This document shows positions 34,601 through 42,517 of a DNA stretch of 64,000 nt, one piece after another. Both the position numbers and the translations under genes were made by a program. The stretch comes from Cinnamomum chago (taxonomy: Eukaryota; Streptophyta; Magnoliopsida; Laurales; Lauraceae), in the NCBI GenBank assembly GCA_038049695.1, contig CP142452.1, positions 80,402,501 to 80,466,500 of the forward strand, read 5' to 3'. The notes below the pieces were generated by a model, which worked only from the letters and a program-made list of their open reading frames with translations, searched no databases and was not told where the DNA came from. Numbering within the stretch: position 1 is the first letter of the stretch; every line of letters begins with the position of its first letter.

Positions 34601-34958
34601 AGTCTACAACACTTCTGTTGAGTGTTGAGTAAAGGGAAGATGATAAAACTGTGATGATAATAATATCTAGCATCCATAACAAAGACATAGTACACTTGAA
34701 AGTAATGCAACCACAATTTTGAGCCCACTCTTTCAAAATCAAATTACCAAATTCTAAGGGAAATGTATTACAATTCGATATCTTTCCACTTTCTTCAACA
34801 AACCATTCACATTCAAATCAACAATGCATCAAAACAGATAAAAATAAATAAATCTCAAATGCAATTTCTTGAGCAGCAAAGCCAATTACCTGTTCCACGT
34901 CCCTCTCCACGGGGGCGGCCCTGCTGAGATCTGCTGCCATCTTATCCGTCCGCGACAT
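7538..34958 (-). CDS. PRAF-type PH-RCC1-FYVE-BRX domain protein, 9 coding exons
   Basis: This is a complete gene on the minus strand. Joined coding exons are 34958-34890, 27862-27776, 21808-21719, 14831-14751, 14573-14379, 14290-12152, 9932-9786, 8835-8450 and 7691-7538, giving 1,115 residues. All eight introns start GT and end AG; seven junctions are phase 0 and the last splits a serine codon. Domains in order: a PH domain (about 24-150), RCC1 beta-propeller repeats (about 269-655), a FYVE zinc finger (about 658-723, with the [10 protein letters not shown] core and CxxC pairs), a coiled coil (about 876-950) and a C-terminal BRX domain (about 1033-1090, with [16 protein letters not shown]). 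Plant PRAF proteins have this architecture at about 1,100 residues. They bind phosphoinositides through PH/FYVE, and their RCC1 repeats are suspected small-GTPase exchange modules. Function here is inferred from the family. No frameshift or stop was seen, so the gene looks functional despite roughly 24 kb of introns. Confidence 0.95.
8450..8835 (-). CDS. PRAF-type gene, coding exon 8 (linker, first half of BRX)
   Basis: Begins [11 protein letters not shown], passes through a polar, poorly conserved linker and ends in [20 protein letters not shown] and VRF, the first half of the BRX domain. The acceptor AG is at 8837-8836. The donor GT at 8449-8448 leaves two bases of a serine codon that exon 9 completes. 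Confidence 0.94.
8836..9785 (-). other. intron 7 of the PRAF-type gene
   Basis: 950 bp between exons 7 and 8. I see nothing specific apart from A-rich and T-rich runs. The GT and AG ends on the minus strand agree with the reading frame. Confidence 0.8.
9786..9932 (-). CDS. PRAF-type gene, coding exon 7 (coiled coil)
   Basis: Encodes 49 residues rich in K, E, Q and A with heptad spacing ([20 protein letters not shown]). This is the coiled coil between FYVE and BRX in the family. The acceptor AG is at 9934-9933 and the donor GT at 9785-9784, both phase 0. Confidence 0.93.
9933..12151 (-). other. intron 6 of the PRAF-type gene
   Basis: 2.2 kb between exons 6 and 7. It is AT-rich and holds no open frame or mobile element that I can recognise, only short local duplications (for example the CATAGCATAAAA string near 11265 and 11350). 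Confidence 0.8.
12152..14290 (-). CDS. PRAF-type gene, coding exon 6 (RCC1 repeats, FYVE, start of coiled coil)
   Basis: Large exon of 713 codons. It holds a run of RCC1 repeats, with recurring YTWG/FTWG..GRLGHG and ACG.xHT motifs, then the FYVE finger with eight zinc-ligand cysteine/histidine positions. A serine-rich stretch follows, and then the start of the coiled coil ([10 protein letters not shown]). The acceptor AG is at 14292-14291. The donor GT at 12151-12150 lies directly after the LRAQ codons; reading past it runs into a stop. Confidence 0.96.
14379..14573 (-). CDS. PRAF-type gene, coding exon 5 (PH end and linker)
   Basis: Encodes 65 residues that finish the PH domain ([15 protein letters not shown]) and continue into the serine-rich linker ([16 protein letters not shown]). 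The acceptor AG is at 14575-14574 and the donor GT at 14378-14377. The flanking introns are short (177 and 88 bp). Confidence 0.95.
14751..14831 (-). CDS. PRAF-type gene, coding exon 4 (PH domain)
   Basis: Encodes 27 residues including [18 protein letters not shown]. The acceptor AG is at 14833-14832 and the donor GT at 14750-14749, phase 0. The exon lies only about 250 bp from the end of the copia insertion at 15085, which has left its acceptor intact. Confidence 0.95.
15085..15332 (+). repeat. 5' LTR of the copia element
   Basis: 248 bp starting TGTCAATCC and ending AATAACA, so TG...CA. It matches 20313-20562 except for one T/C difference and a missing CT. It is preceded by the target duplication ACATC and followed at once by the primer-binding site. 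Confidence 0.97.
15333..15345 (+). other. primer-binding site of the copia element
   Basis: TGGTATCAGAGCC directly abuts the 5' LTR. It is complementary to the 3' end of initiator methionine tRNA, the standard primer of plant copia elements. Confidence 0.93.
15346..16174 (+). other. untranslated leader of the copia element
   Basis: About 830 bp between the primer-binding site and the gag start. It is T/C-rich with no conserved coding. It should contain the packaging and dimerisation signals, but none can be pointed to from sequence alone. Confidence 0.6.
16175..20305 (+). pseudogene. copia gag-pol polyprotein with one internal TAG
   Basis: One frame of 1,376 codons from the ATG at 16175 ([13 protein letters not shown]) to the TGA at 20303-20305, broken only by TAG at 19712-19714 (codon 1180). 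Order of parts: gag; two CCHC zinc knuckles (about 232-245 and 250-263); protease (DSGA, D360); pre-integrase HHCC region (about 490-540); DD35E integrase (D552, D615, E651); reverse transcriptase with YVDD (about 1060-1063); RNase H (from about D1223). The stop sits between reverse transcriptase and RNase H. The reading frame continues unchanged after it, so a single C-to-T change of a CAG codon is the simplest explanation. An upstream in-frame ATG at 16130 exists, but the 16175 start fits copia gag proteins better. Confidence 0.93.
20304..20312 (+). other. polypurine tract of the copia element
   Basis: GAGGGGGGG ends exactly at the first base of the 3' LTR and overlaps the polyprotein stop codon. 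It is the expected plus-strand primer for reverse transcription. Confidence 0.9.
20313..20562 (+). repeat. 3' LTR of the copia element
   Basis: 250 bp, TG...CA, nearly identical to the 5' LTR, with an extra CT in a CTCTCT run near the end. The target duplication ACATC follows at 20563-20567. Confidence 0.97.
21168..21303. mobile_element. small foldback MITE in intron 3
   Basis: About 135 bp whose two ends are imperfect inverted repeats of about 40 bp: the left end reads TTCATCTGTGACCTGTG and the right end, inverted, TTCACCTGTGAACTGTG. Both continue into GCAGGC(A/G)CACATT(C/T)AATCCGG. No certain target duplication was found. It could fold into a hairpin in the gene's pre-mRNA. Confidence 0.6.
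21719..21808 (-). CDS. PRAF-type gene, coding exon 3 (PH domain)
   Basis: Encodes 30 residues including [20 protein letters not shown], the middle of the PH domain. The acceptor AG is at 21810-21809 and the donor GT at 21718-21717, with phase 0 on both sides. The intron that follows holds the copia element. Confidence 0.95.
23275..24745 (+). pseudogene. decayed copia pol fragment in intron 2
   Basis: Scattered copia motifs appear in order on the plus strand. The first is an integrase C-terminal region at about 23315-23460 (INRLP-like NCLPTPVFE, then FGCVCFIHN). The second, about 24570-24620, resembles the RNase H end (VDCHFLWEE). Many frameshifts and stops separate them and no LTRs are visible. 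This is an old relic unrelated to the young element in intron 3. Confidence 0.7.
24880..25300 (+). pseudogene. L1-type LINE 3' fragment (RNase H) in intron 2
   Basis: Plus-strand frames with stops and shifts recall the plant L1 RNase H domain: [18 protein letters not shown], then [16 protein letters not shown] and [16 protein letters not shown]-rich 3' untranslated region runs into a (TA)n tract at about 25300-25335. It is truncated at its 5' end and dead. Confidence 0.72.
25529..25899. mobile_element. hAT-like MITE, CATGG family, in intron 2
   Basis: 371 bp bounded by inverted ends CATGGTTCAAAATAGCGG and (inverted) CAAGGATCAAAATAGCGG. It is flanked by a perfect 8-bp duplication CTCAGCAT (25521-25528 and 25900-25907). 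The 8-bp duplication points to the hAT superfamily. There is no coding capacity. It belongs with the elements at 29849 and 60925. Confidence 0.85.
26040..26829. mobile_element. non-autonomous hAT-like element in intron 2
   Basis: 790 bp with inverted ends CAGGTTGTCGAAACTCGG and (inverted) CAGGGTGTGAAAACTCGG and a perfect 8-bp duplication ATGCACAT (26032-26039 and 26830-26837). Subterminal regions are full of ACTCGG/GAGTC motifs, possible transposase-binding repeats. The interior carries an imperfect direct repeat of about 85 bp (about 26257-26350 and 26434-26520) beginning near CTTCTGCC and CTCGAAGAAATCAAA. No transposase is present. Confidence 0.85.
26833..27000. repeat. 84-bp tandem duplication in intron 2
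   Basis: Two units, 26833-26916 and 26917-27000, differ at a single base (C/T). The first unit begins inside the right-hand target duplication of the hAT-like element at 26040, so this duplication formed at or next to that junction. Confidence 0.92.
27001..28689 (-). other. intronic DNA around exon 2
   Basis: AT-rich sequence on both sides of exon 2 (27776-27862). I see poly(A) and poly(T) runs, and no gene or element with clear ends. Confidence 0.6.
27776..27862 (-). CDS. PRAF-type gene, coding exon 2 (PH domain start)
   Basis: Encodes 29 residues containing [20 protein letters not shown], the first strands of the PH domain. The acceptor AG is at 27864-27863 and the donor GT at 27775-27774. 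Both junctions are phase 0. Confidence 0.95.
29998..30598 (+). pseudogene. 5'-truncated L1-type LINE (RNase H domain) inside the hAT-like element
   Basis: An RNase H-like frame runs from about 30085 to the TAG at 30484-30486, with one internal TGA near 30148. Motifs include [51 protein letters not shown] and [11 protein letters not shown]. It ends in a T-rich 3' region and a poly(A) run (30587-30597). A possible short duplication (AGATAT) flanks it. This is a typical dead, 5'-truncated LINE, nested within the element at 29849. Confidence 0.8.
30670..30815. repeat. three tandem copies of a ~45-bp purine-rich unit
   Basis: Three successive units contain GATTGGCATGTTGAAGCC followed by AAAAATAAAAGGGGGAGGGG. 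They lie in the interior of the hAT-like element at 29849 and differ mainly in the number of G-rich steps. Confidence 0.85.
31879..33600 (-). pseudogene. L1-type LINE 3' half, minus strand, in intron 1
   Basis: Read on the minus strand, it carries reverse-transcriptase C-terminal motifs ([21 protein letters not shown]) at about 33330-33430. [13 protein letters not shown] and similar motifs follow at about 33110, and a zf-RVT region ([30 protein letters not shown]) at about 32540-32650. It ends in a poly(A) tail seen as T15 at about 31879-31893. It has many frameshifts. It lacks the endonuclease and most of the polymerase, so it is 5' truncated. Confidence 0.82.
33625..34432 (+). pseudogene. 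L1-type LINE 3' fragment, plus strand, in intron 1
   Basis: The plus strand shows a zf-RVT end ([15 protein letters not shown], then [10 protein letters not shown]) at about 33765-33880. The start of an RNase H domain ([20 protein letters not shown]) lies at about 34100-34160, followed by a decayed 3' region and a poly(A)-like tail at about 34414-34430. It is broken by stops, and a (GGGAGA)n run lies at about 33811-33836. Its start lies about 25 bp from the oppositely oriented fragment ending at 33600. Confidence 0.68.
34433..34889 (-). other. start of intron 1 of the PRAF-type gene
   Basis: About 450 bp of AT-rich intron between exon 1 and the first LINE fragment. No feature recognised. Confidence 0.7.
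34890..34958 (-). CDS. PRAF-type gene, coding exon 1 (start codon)
   Basis: Encodes the first 23 residues, beginning [12 protein letters not shown]. The ATG at 34956-34958 was chosen because this short N-terminus joins in phase 0 to exon 2, and the motif just before the PH domain (ERDVEQ then AITALKKG) is what PRAF proteins show. The donor GT lies at 34889-34888. A second in-frame ATG six codons downstream is a possible alternative start. Confidence 0.88.
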
Positions 34959-35615
34959 CACGAACCAATTTCCCCACAAACAAACAGCCTCCCCAACGCA
35001 TCACCCATTCTCAAAATAGAATCCTTTCATTCATCCGCGGCCACAAAATAAGAATAAAAAACAAATCCACCCAAACCCCCAAAACCCACCAGAATTCACC
35101 ACATAAACAGTACTAATTAACCCCAAAAACCCACACTGACATTGCAATCCACCAAGATCTCACTCCAATTCCTCCTGTCACGATTCCACTCAACTTTCCC
35201 TCAGCAGCAAGAGAAACCCCAAATCCCTCAAATCCCCCAAATCCCCCAATCCTTGATTTGGACACTCAGATTCCTTGAGATTTCCAAAGATGAAAAAATG
35301 AGATTTTTTTTGGATTTTTGGAAATATCAGTTGAATGAGGCCCAAAGACTCCACCTTTTTCGGAGATTCTGCGATCTTTCAGCTCGAGATATCGGAATGA
35401 GATTACAGAAGAAGAAAAGATTAGGGTTTGAAGAAATCGAAGCGTAGAAGATCAGTTGCAGAAGCTGTGAACGAGAGAAAGAGAGAACTCTCCAACTCCG
35501 AGGGAGAAAAGACCAGATGAGAAAAGAGAAGGAAAAAAAATTAGAAAAGAGAGTAAAGGTCGAAGTGATGATGGCCCACGATCTTTGATTGCTATTACGA
35601 AATCAACACCGTTGG
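34959..35615 (-). other. probable 5' UTR of the PRAF-type gene
   Basis: About 650 bp lie between the start codon and a TATA-like box. In mRNA orientation the stretch is pyrimidine-rich near the presumed transcription start. It carries several upstream ATGs with short frames, for example at 35142 and 35008. The frame from 35008 ends in a TGA that shares its A with the main ATG. The extent is inferred; an intron within the UTR cannot be excluded. Confidence 0.45.
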
Positions 35616-35639
35616 TGTTGGGCTTCGTCTACGTCGTCA

Positions 35640-35646
35640 TTTTATA
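35640..35646 (-). promoter_or_regulatory. TATA-box candidate of the PRAF-type gene
   Basis: On the minus strand the sequence reads CAGTATAAAATGA, a good TATA box, with the gene's first coding exon about 680 bp downstream. A TGGGCC motif, typical of plant proximal promoters and UTRs, lies nearby at about 35572-35577. The position is inferred without transcript data. Confidence 0.45.
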
Positions 35647-36239
35647 CTGATGATGATTTGTCTGGTAGTAGTTAAATGAGGATGAGCTGGAATCTGTACG
35701 AGTCCAATGTGCGTCTTCCATAAGATTAATATCGTTGACAACTGACAAATGACAAGATGGTGTGGGATGTGCTTTGCATAAAGTTAAAACATGCGATTCC
35801 TTTCAGGCCGCACTGCGGAAATGATTCCATCTTCTCTCGTACCCACCGTGATAGCTATGCTGCCCCCAGACATGTTTTTTTCTTTGCTGTGGCTCTTGAA
35901 TTCGACTGATTTAGGGACCAGAACTTTGCAGATGGTTGACATTTTTGGTTTTTGTTTTTCACCTCACACACCCATATGCATAGACTCACCAAGACCCAAG
36001 TCCATCACTTTTTCAGATGTGGGTGACTTGTTTTTCCTTCTTTATAATATTCGTACTCTCGTTTAAGTTCTGATGACATCAATGCTATGATCTCTGGTTG
36101 TTTACTTGTTTACGGAAGGGGGATAAATCCCTCATCATCCAATGATCCATCCTAAACTTGGATGCGCCTTGCACGTTGGGCCTAATTGAGCTCTCATGAA
36201 TTGGAGGGGGAGAGACCCAAGAGATGGGTCCGGATACCT

Positions 36240-36525
36240 GGCGATAATGGTAACTTTACTAATAGAGTCAAGTGAAGTAAAATTAATTTTAAAGAAGAAA
36301 TAAAATATAAGTGGGTTATGATGATATTTTATTTTTAGTTGTTTGTTATAAAATCTTTTTTATTTTTTGTATAGGAAAGTGAAGATTTTTTATATTTTAG
36401 TGAATAAAGGTGGTTGCTTATTTATTTATTTAAGATGGAGGGAGTTTTGAATTAAAGTGTTTTTGATGTAATATTTTGTCTGAAAAAATGAAGGTTTTAC
36501 TTTACTTTTACTATGCTAATAAAGT
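36240..36525. mobile_element. MITE with ACTTTACT-type ends
   Basis: Approximate inverted ends (TTACTAATAGAGTCAAGTGA against, inverted, TTAGCATAGTAAAAGTAAAG) bound AT-rich DNA. Related AAAGTAAAG-rich stretches appear near 470-620, 55370-55620 and 56340-56580, so this may be a dispersed family. Boundaries are approximate. Confidence 0.4.
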
Positions 36526-36540
36526 GTCAATTCGTAGAAA

Positions 36541-36688
36541 AAAAGAGATATTGTTTTCATCAAATCCGCATTTGCCAACTGTGTAAAATAAAACCTTATG
36601 CCGGCTAATGAACCATCTCAAGAATGAAAAAAAAATCAAGAAAAAGATTTTGCACAGTTGGCAAATGCGGATTGAAGTATCTCCCTAT
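36541..36688. mobile_element. 148-bp MITE with 10-bp flanking repeats
   Basis: The arms 36561-36589 and 36647-36674 are inverted copies (AATCCGCATTTGCCAACTGT). The unit is flanked by TTCGTAGAAA at 36531-36540 and 36689-36698. A 9-10-bp duplication suggests a Mutator-type MITE. A weakly similar end is visible near 54435. Confidence 0.7.
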
Positions 36689-36699
36689 TTCGTAGAAAC

Positions 36700-39230
36700 G
36701 GGGGATCCGAACTCCAAAAGAGTTATATAATATATGTGGAATTTCTTTAAAGGGTCCCGACCTTTATCTCTCATAGTAAGGTGAGGGATGCTCTCATGAG
36801 AGCATCTCCCGAAAAACCTAGAATTTTGGTGCCTCTTGAGTTTTCAAGGGGTAGTCTCTAATCAATTTGAATCTTTTCATGCATACGAGCCCTCATTGAG
36901 TCAGCATCCTTCTAAATTTTGTCTTGTTTCGACATTATTCACTGTTGACATTTATCATAAAATGTGCATTGTGTATACCCATTAATGTGTGAGTACTTAA
37001 AACTAGGAAGTTAAAATTATGATCGGCTTGATAATCATGTCTTTTTTATTTAGGTCAAATTATTTTCTCGTCGTACCTTTTTTTATTATGTTATGCATCC
37101 AAATGAGTCCCACAAGGAGAGATTTGTATTTCTATTACTTTGAATAAAAAATGATTGGGCACCCCGCAACATAGTCTTGGACAGCTCCCAAAATCATTTT
37201 ACCCCAAGACCATAAGCAGCATAGCCCTATAATATATTTCATTTGTAGTATGTACATATACATATAGTGCAGATTTGGGGGAAAACTTAAGGAATATTCT
37301 CTTCCTCATGGAGTAAATAATGCCCACCTTAGCCACCTATTACAGATTCCAACTATTCACAGGCACTGCCCCCACAGGAATTGGTATTGAGTCACTACCA
37401 TCAAAGATCAAGAATCTCTTCATTTCAGGACCTAAAAATAGAAAGAAAGAACAGTAATCAGTTGGTACCCTTTTTCTTTCTTCTCACAAAGAAGAAAGAG
37501 GGGGGTCCACAAAGAGGATAGTGGGATGGAAAAGGATATGCCATGAATAGACTGTAATTCAACAATTAAGTCAGTTTCAAAGTGGTTTAAGTCACAATCT
37601 TAAAATGATTAGAACTAGGTTAAATTTGACACACTCTTTTGTCTTCAAGGCCCCATGCACTTCTTCTATTCCAATTCAATACAAACAGAACTCACTGGAA
37701 AACTGAATGACTGAAAAATAAGTTGGTTTCTTTTACACAAAGGGCTCCATATTTTTGTACAATCTCAAAAAGACCTCATCTATAATGTTTTGCCATTTAT
37801 TGAAGCCTCCCTTCGCAAATAGTCAAACTTGGAAAAAGGTAATCTCCCCGGGTTGCTACTTGCTACTCTCCAACACTTTTTTTTAACGAACTCATTCCAA
37901 CCCTTTTGGGGAAAAGATTAAGAGACATAAGGGAAAGAAAAACACAAAAAATAAATTTCTTTTTTTGAGACATATTTCTCTTCCATCATCAAGACATAAA
38001 TTTATTTTTTTGTGACATATTTCTCTTCTATCATCAAGACATTCTATGCATGACATGGTTGGCATTTGCTTTTCCAAGTGACTCTAAGCTCTTTTTGGAC
38101 ACTAATCAAAGCACTCCACCCTTTTCTCGGATAAAATTGAAGCATTTCACCCTTCCCCTAAGCAGATAACGCTTCTTGGCCTATAGGATCACTTGATCTG
38201 ATCTTGCCCCAATGGAGTGCTCTCAGGCTGGAGTCTCACATCATTTTATCAAAAGAGTCGACCAATAAAAAGCTATTAAACTTTGACGACCTAAAATTTA
38301 GAACTCTGATAATTTCTTTACTTGATATTACTCATTTTCCTAATGCACATGGAGGCCTTTCCATTTTTGTGCATGCCTCTCCTAGAAAAAGTGAGTGTTC
38401 TTTAATACAAGAACCGCTGAGTGTTTTCGGCATTTTCTAGCATCCATGTTTATAAATAGAAAAGATATGTTTCAAACACTATAAATCTACATAATGTATA
38501 ATAATAGCTACTTTAAGATTTGTGACTCAGAAGATTCTCTCTAACAAATATACTATTAACATAACGATTGAAATATAGATAAACAATTTGTTAAAAATGC
38601 TACCCTGAATGGTTGAAAAGTAAAAGACCAAAAACGAAACACTTAAATTATTAATATCTAATATAAATTAAACAAATGCTCAGGAGAGAAGGCTATTAAT
38701 ATCTTATATAAAAAATCTATTAATACTAATATCTAAAATAAATGAAACACATAATCTTTTGCCTTTTGGATTTCCAAACTAGTATTGGTTACTTTTTCCA
38801 AGTTTAACCGATAATTAAGTGAGGTTTTAGTAAAAATGAGAAGTAAAAAGTTTTTTTTTTAATTTTGCAACTGGTGTCATTTTGTAAAAAAAAATAAAAC
38901 TCATATAAGTATTCAAGTCTTATCTTCATAGGTGGGGTCTAATTTGCATTCATGTAATTAGATACCCAGTGCCACCCAGCTGTTGCATTTTGACAATTTG
39001 ACATGGTTGCAGAAGGAGATGCTTGTCATTTTCCCATATATGAAAAGCTGGAAATAGAAACAAACAAGAAATACAACTTCTTTGTTGATTTCATTGCGTG
39101 CAAGTTCAGGTGTGCACAATACAAGAATGTAATCGCTGTGTAATGCCCGAAGACGATATGATAAAAGGATCACCACCAATACACAACTGGTAAATGGATA
39201 AAATCATGGATAGAATCTCCATCATGTAAG
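36700..39230. other. intergenic region
   Basis: 2.5 kb with no recognisable gene. The only clear structure is a two-copy tandem repeat of about 55 bp at 37950-38045 (GACATATTTCTCTTC(C/T)ATCA) and AT-rich near-repeats at 38640-38760 (CTATTAATA(T/C)). Confidence 0.5.
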
Positions 39231-39231
39231 T

Positions 39232-39433
39232 TTTTTTTTTGCTAACAAAGGGTTCACAGCAGGCCAGAGAGAAGCCAGGTAAAACCCCTTATAGCCCCTA
39301 AGTGTAGCACAAGTAGACTCAACCTTTAGTTCTTGAAGAGAGGGGAATCGGAGTTCGATCGATATCAAGATCTCCAGCTCCAGAAGAGGAAGGACCGTGG
39401 TCCTAACCACTTGGCCAACCCCTTGGGGTGTTT
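39232..39433 (-). mobile_element. tRNA-derived SINE
   Basis: On the minus strand it begins CACCCCAAGGGG and has an A-box-like TTGGCCAAGTGG (39408-39419) and a B-box-like GATCGAACTCC (39350-39360). It ends after GTTAGC in an A-run (39232-39239 region). The head resembles a serine or leucine tRNA, as in Au-type plant SINEs. The target duplication was not resolved. Confidence 0.65.
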
Positions 39434-39671
39434 TAAATTCTAGTTGAAACTTATTCATTTCTTTGAAGAAAAATAATAACCCTATACATAGTATCGTTGT
39501 CATGATAATTTGTTTTGCTTTTTTATTATGCCAACATGATTGATTTGCACATATGCCATGCCATGATGCAGCTAATTCAAGTTATTAGATATTTTGACAG
39601 ACTGGTATAATATTATTGCATGCCCACAGAGTGTGTGGAGCCATTTTTGCCCATTTCTTAATTTTGAATTT

Positions 39672-40220
39672 TAGATGTAAGTAAAGTTGCTTAAATTACT
39701 ATACACTGATAGATATTATTATCATTTATTTGTGTTTCATGTGTTTGGGATTGATTCAGTTGAGGACAGTATCGGTCCAAATTATGATTTGGAAACTGGA
39801 CTGGTTAATTATCCATTTTATGGACTCTCAACTGGTGATTAGGATTGTTTGATCATATTTTTGAAGTACTTAAATTTTACTACTTAAATAATATGAGAGA
39901 ATGCAAAAGGATTGCAAGCTTTTCAGAGGCTAATAAAGGGACGAATCATCAAGGTTATGATCAACATCACTATTAGGAAATACAAATTAGGTGTCTTTCC
40001 TTTTATTTATGATGACCAACCTTTTAGTAATATTGTCCTGAAACAATGAGGGTCCATGATTGGATTGAATGAAGAAGATTAGGTTGAATTTATGCAGCGC
40101 ATCAATTGAATGAAGAAGATTAGCTTGAATTTATGCAGAGCATCAATTCTTGACTTTAATCACCAACCAAACTTTAACCCAATTGGCGATTCACATTTCC
40201 AACCTGATTAATAAATGGGA
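39672..40220. repeat. duplicated block A, copy 1
   Basis: Resembles 53641-54190 in the same orientation. Shared strings include TGGTGATTAGGATTGT, GGTTATGATCAA and GGTCCATGATTGG, and both end in TTGACATTTCCAACC-type text. It contains a 41-bp tandem duplication (40067-40107 and 40108-40148, two mismatches) that copy 2 lacks. It could be a dispersed element rather than a local duplication. Confidence 0.65.
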
Positions 40221-41585
40221 TAGCTTCGCTACTAGAGTCTTAGTAGCTATTTTAGACCCTACCCCAATGCAATTTTACCAGCCAATAGAACTTGAACCGA
40301 CCTGCCGACAGAACTTGAGCCCAGCCTGGTGATTTGGGTTGGGCTTGACGTGTTGGATAATCAAATTCTATAAATACATGTTACCCCACAAAACTCAATC
40401 CAACTTGTACCTGATCTGACCCGACTTACTTCCATCCTATGTATACACTGACTGCCCTGTATAATCTAGTGATGAATTGCCTCAAATATGAAGGGGGGAA
40501 AATGAGTCTCTGCTTTTAAACATGATTAGGGCCAAACTGGCTTTCATAAAGTACTGAAGAATGATGTTATTTGTTGTATGATGATGCATCCCTTCTAACC
40601 TCCTTTTGATACATGACTATCCTGATCCAAAACTGTTTATATGGTGGTGGCCCAATTGATTCAAGTGTCGGTGAACTTTTCAGGATTTGAATGTATCCAT
40701 AGAGTCATTGCTAACCTTACACGCATGCAAGAAGAGGGGTGTGACCACTCGGACTTTATCTGGCTAGTAATGGAGACCAAACCGAGTGGGAAAAGCAAGC
40801 TATAGCACTTGGAATTGTGGGCTCACTACTCATGTGAGCCAATCTAAGTGCATGTGGATGTGGTACCTCTCTTTGCATGTGCCATTAATTGAAACATATG
40901 TCCAGATTAGAGATGCTTGTTTTGTTAAGTGATTGGGCTTGGTAGAATCAGGCAGTTCAGTGTTCTGTCCATGCCTTTGTTGGACCCTTCAAATGAGCAT
41001 TCTGGAATGTGGTTAACTCGGTTAGGTCTTTCCTGGCCCCATCTGCTGATCTGACTCAAGTCCATTGAGGTGTGATTCACATGTCTGAACCCAGTTAAAT
41101 GCCGGTTGAGTTCAAGTCGGATTGCCGGTTGAGTCTACCCTGAGTCCCTGACCCACAAACTGGAGTGTTCATCCCATTCTGTAACCAAGTCAAGTACCCT
41201 TCAGGCACATAATTATTACCCTTTGTTACGACAATTCATTACTTTGCCTGCCAACCCACCCAAATCCAGTCTGGTAATTCAGGGTTGGGTTGACATTTTA
41301 AACCCGGTTAGTAAATGGGTTGGGTTTGAGTTGGTTCTATTATTTGCTATTTAAATTAAAGTCAATTCAACTACTTGTACAATGACCCAACATCCCAATC
41401 TGTCTCTTTTTTTGTTTCCTTTCACGTTAGCTCAGGTTTACATTTCTGACCTGATCAATGAATGGGTCAGTTGTAGGTTGAGCCTATAACTTTACCACAA
41501 TGTTCAACCTTGTTTTGCTGATCACACCCACTTTCCAAATAATACCGAAAATTCCCTCCTCTCCTCTCCTCTCCCTTTCTCCCAC
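40221..41585. other. intergenic region
   Basis: About 1.4 kb with no gene recognised. Local GGTTGGGTTGACATTT and AATGGGTTGGG strings near 41290-41330 recall the end of block A. Confidence 0.45.
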
Positions 41586-41589
41586 TGCC

Positions 41590-42004
41590 ACACACTTGAG
41601 CTTAGGAGAGTTTTATGGGCCAACTCTCCTAAGCTCAAGCTTAGGATAAGGTAAGCTCAAGTGTGTGGTGGGGCTCATCTGGAGACCCACATGGGGATGA
41701 TGAGGATTCCAAAGACTCCCTGAGATATTTCTCTCTGTAAAAAATTAGCCCCAACCGTAATTTCTATCATCTCCATATAGGCCCAAAAGTTTAATGGTCC
41801 ATAGTTCATTCGGATCGATACATAGTCGATCCAACGTCTGGTAAATTCTGATCTGACCAAAAGTTGGTGGACATGTGTAATTTAGAGAGGTCATGTGTTT
41901 GGTTCATTTAGATGGACCAAAGGTTGGCCCTACAAACATGAGCTTATGGAAATTCTACCCTAAGTTTGAGCTTAAGAGAGCATTGCTCTCTCTCTATGTA
42001 TAAG
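41590..42004. mobile_element. foldback/MITE-like element, dispersed repeat copy 2
   Basis: The left end contains a tight palindrome (CTTGAGCTTAGGAGAG against CTCTCCTAAGCTCAAG). The right end (TTTGAGCTTAAGAGAGC) is an inverted relative of the left. The part 41885-42000 matches 1406-1549. Ends are approximate. Confidence 0.5.
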
Positions 42005-42379
42005 GGGAAAAAGGGGCGTTTACACTCCTCTAAAACATCCAATAAGAATCATTTATGTATTGTTGAATATGATCTTTGATTGAATGCCTAGTTAAATTAG
42101 GAGAAACAAAGAGAAAAACAAGGAGTCATTTAGCGTCACTTGTGCAAGTTTTTAAGGACTCATTTATTTGTAACTTTCCCCCATGGGGTCCAAATCGATG
42201 AAAATAAATGGCTAGATTTTTATGAACCCCCATTTACACAAATAAGTGTTTGGCCCACTGTTAGATTTTGAGATTTTAAGTTTTCTATAATAAGCATTCT
42301 AATGGTAGGCCAATCCTATTTGGGAAAAAATTATGCGGACCCATGAAAGATGAGGGAATTCATTTTGATTGAATAAGAT

Positions 42380-42517
42380 TTTTTATAAGTGGACCGTAAC
42401 AATTTGTACAAATCACCACCAGTTTTGATCATTAAGTTTTTTATAAGTGGGTTCGTATCAACTCGTGAAAATCACCATTTGCTTTGATCATTTGTCATTT
42501 TTATAAGTGGCCCGCAC
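42380..42517. repeat. imperfect tandem repeat, ~60-bp unit
   Basis: TTTTTATAAGTGG starts at about 42380, 42437 and 42498. The first two are followed by a diverged AAATCACCA...TTTGATCATT. Two full units and one partial unit. Confidence 0.6.

Noticed and set aside
35142..35447. 101-residue plus-strand frame near the PRAF promoter
   Set aside because: It is antisense to the inferred 5' UTR, built from repeated CAAATCCCC text and AG-rich sequence, with no recognisable domain.
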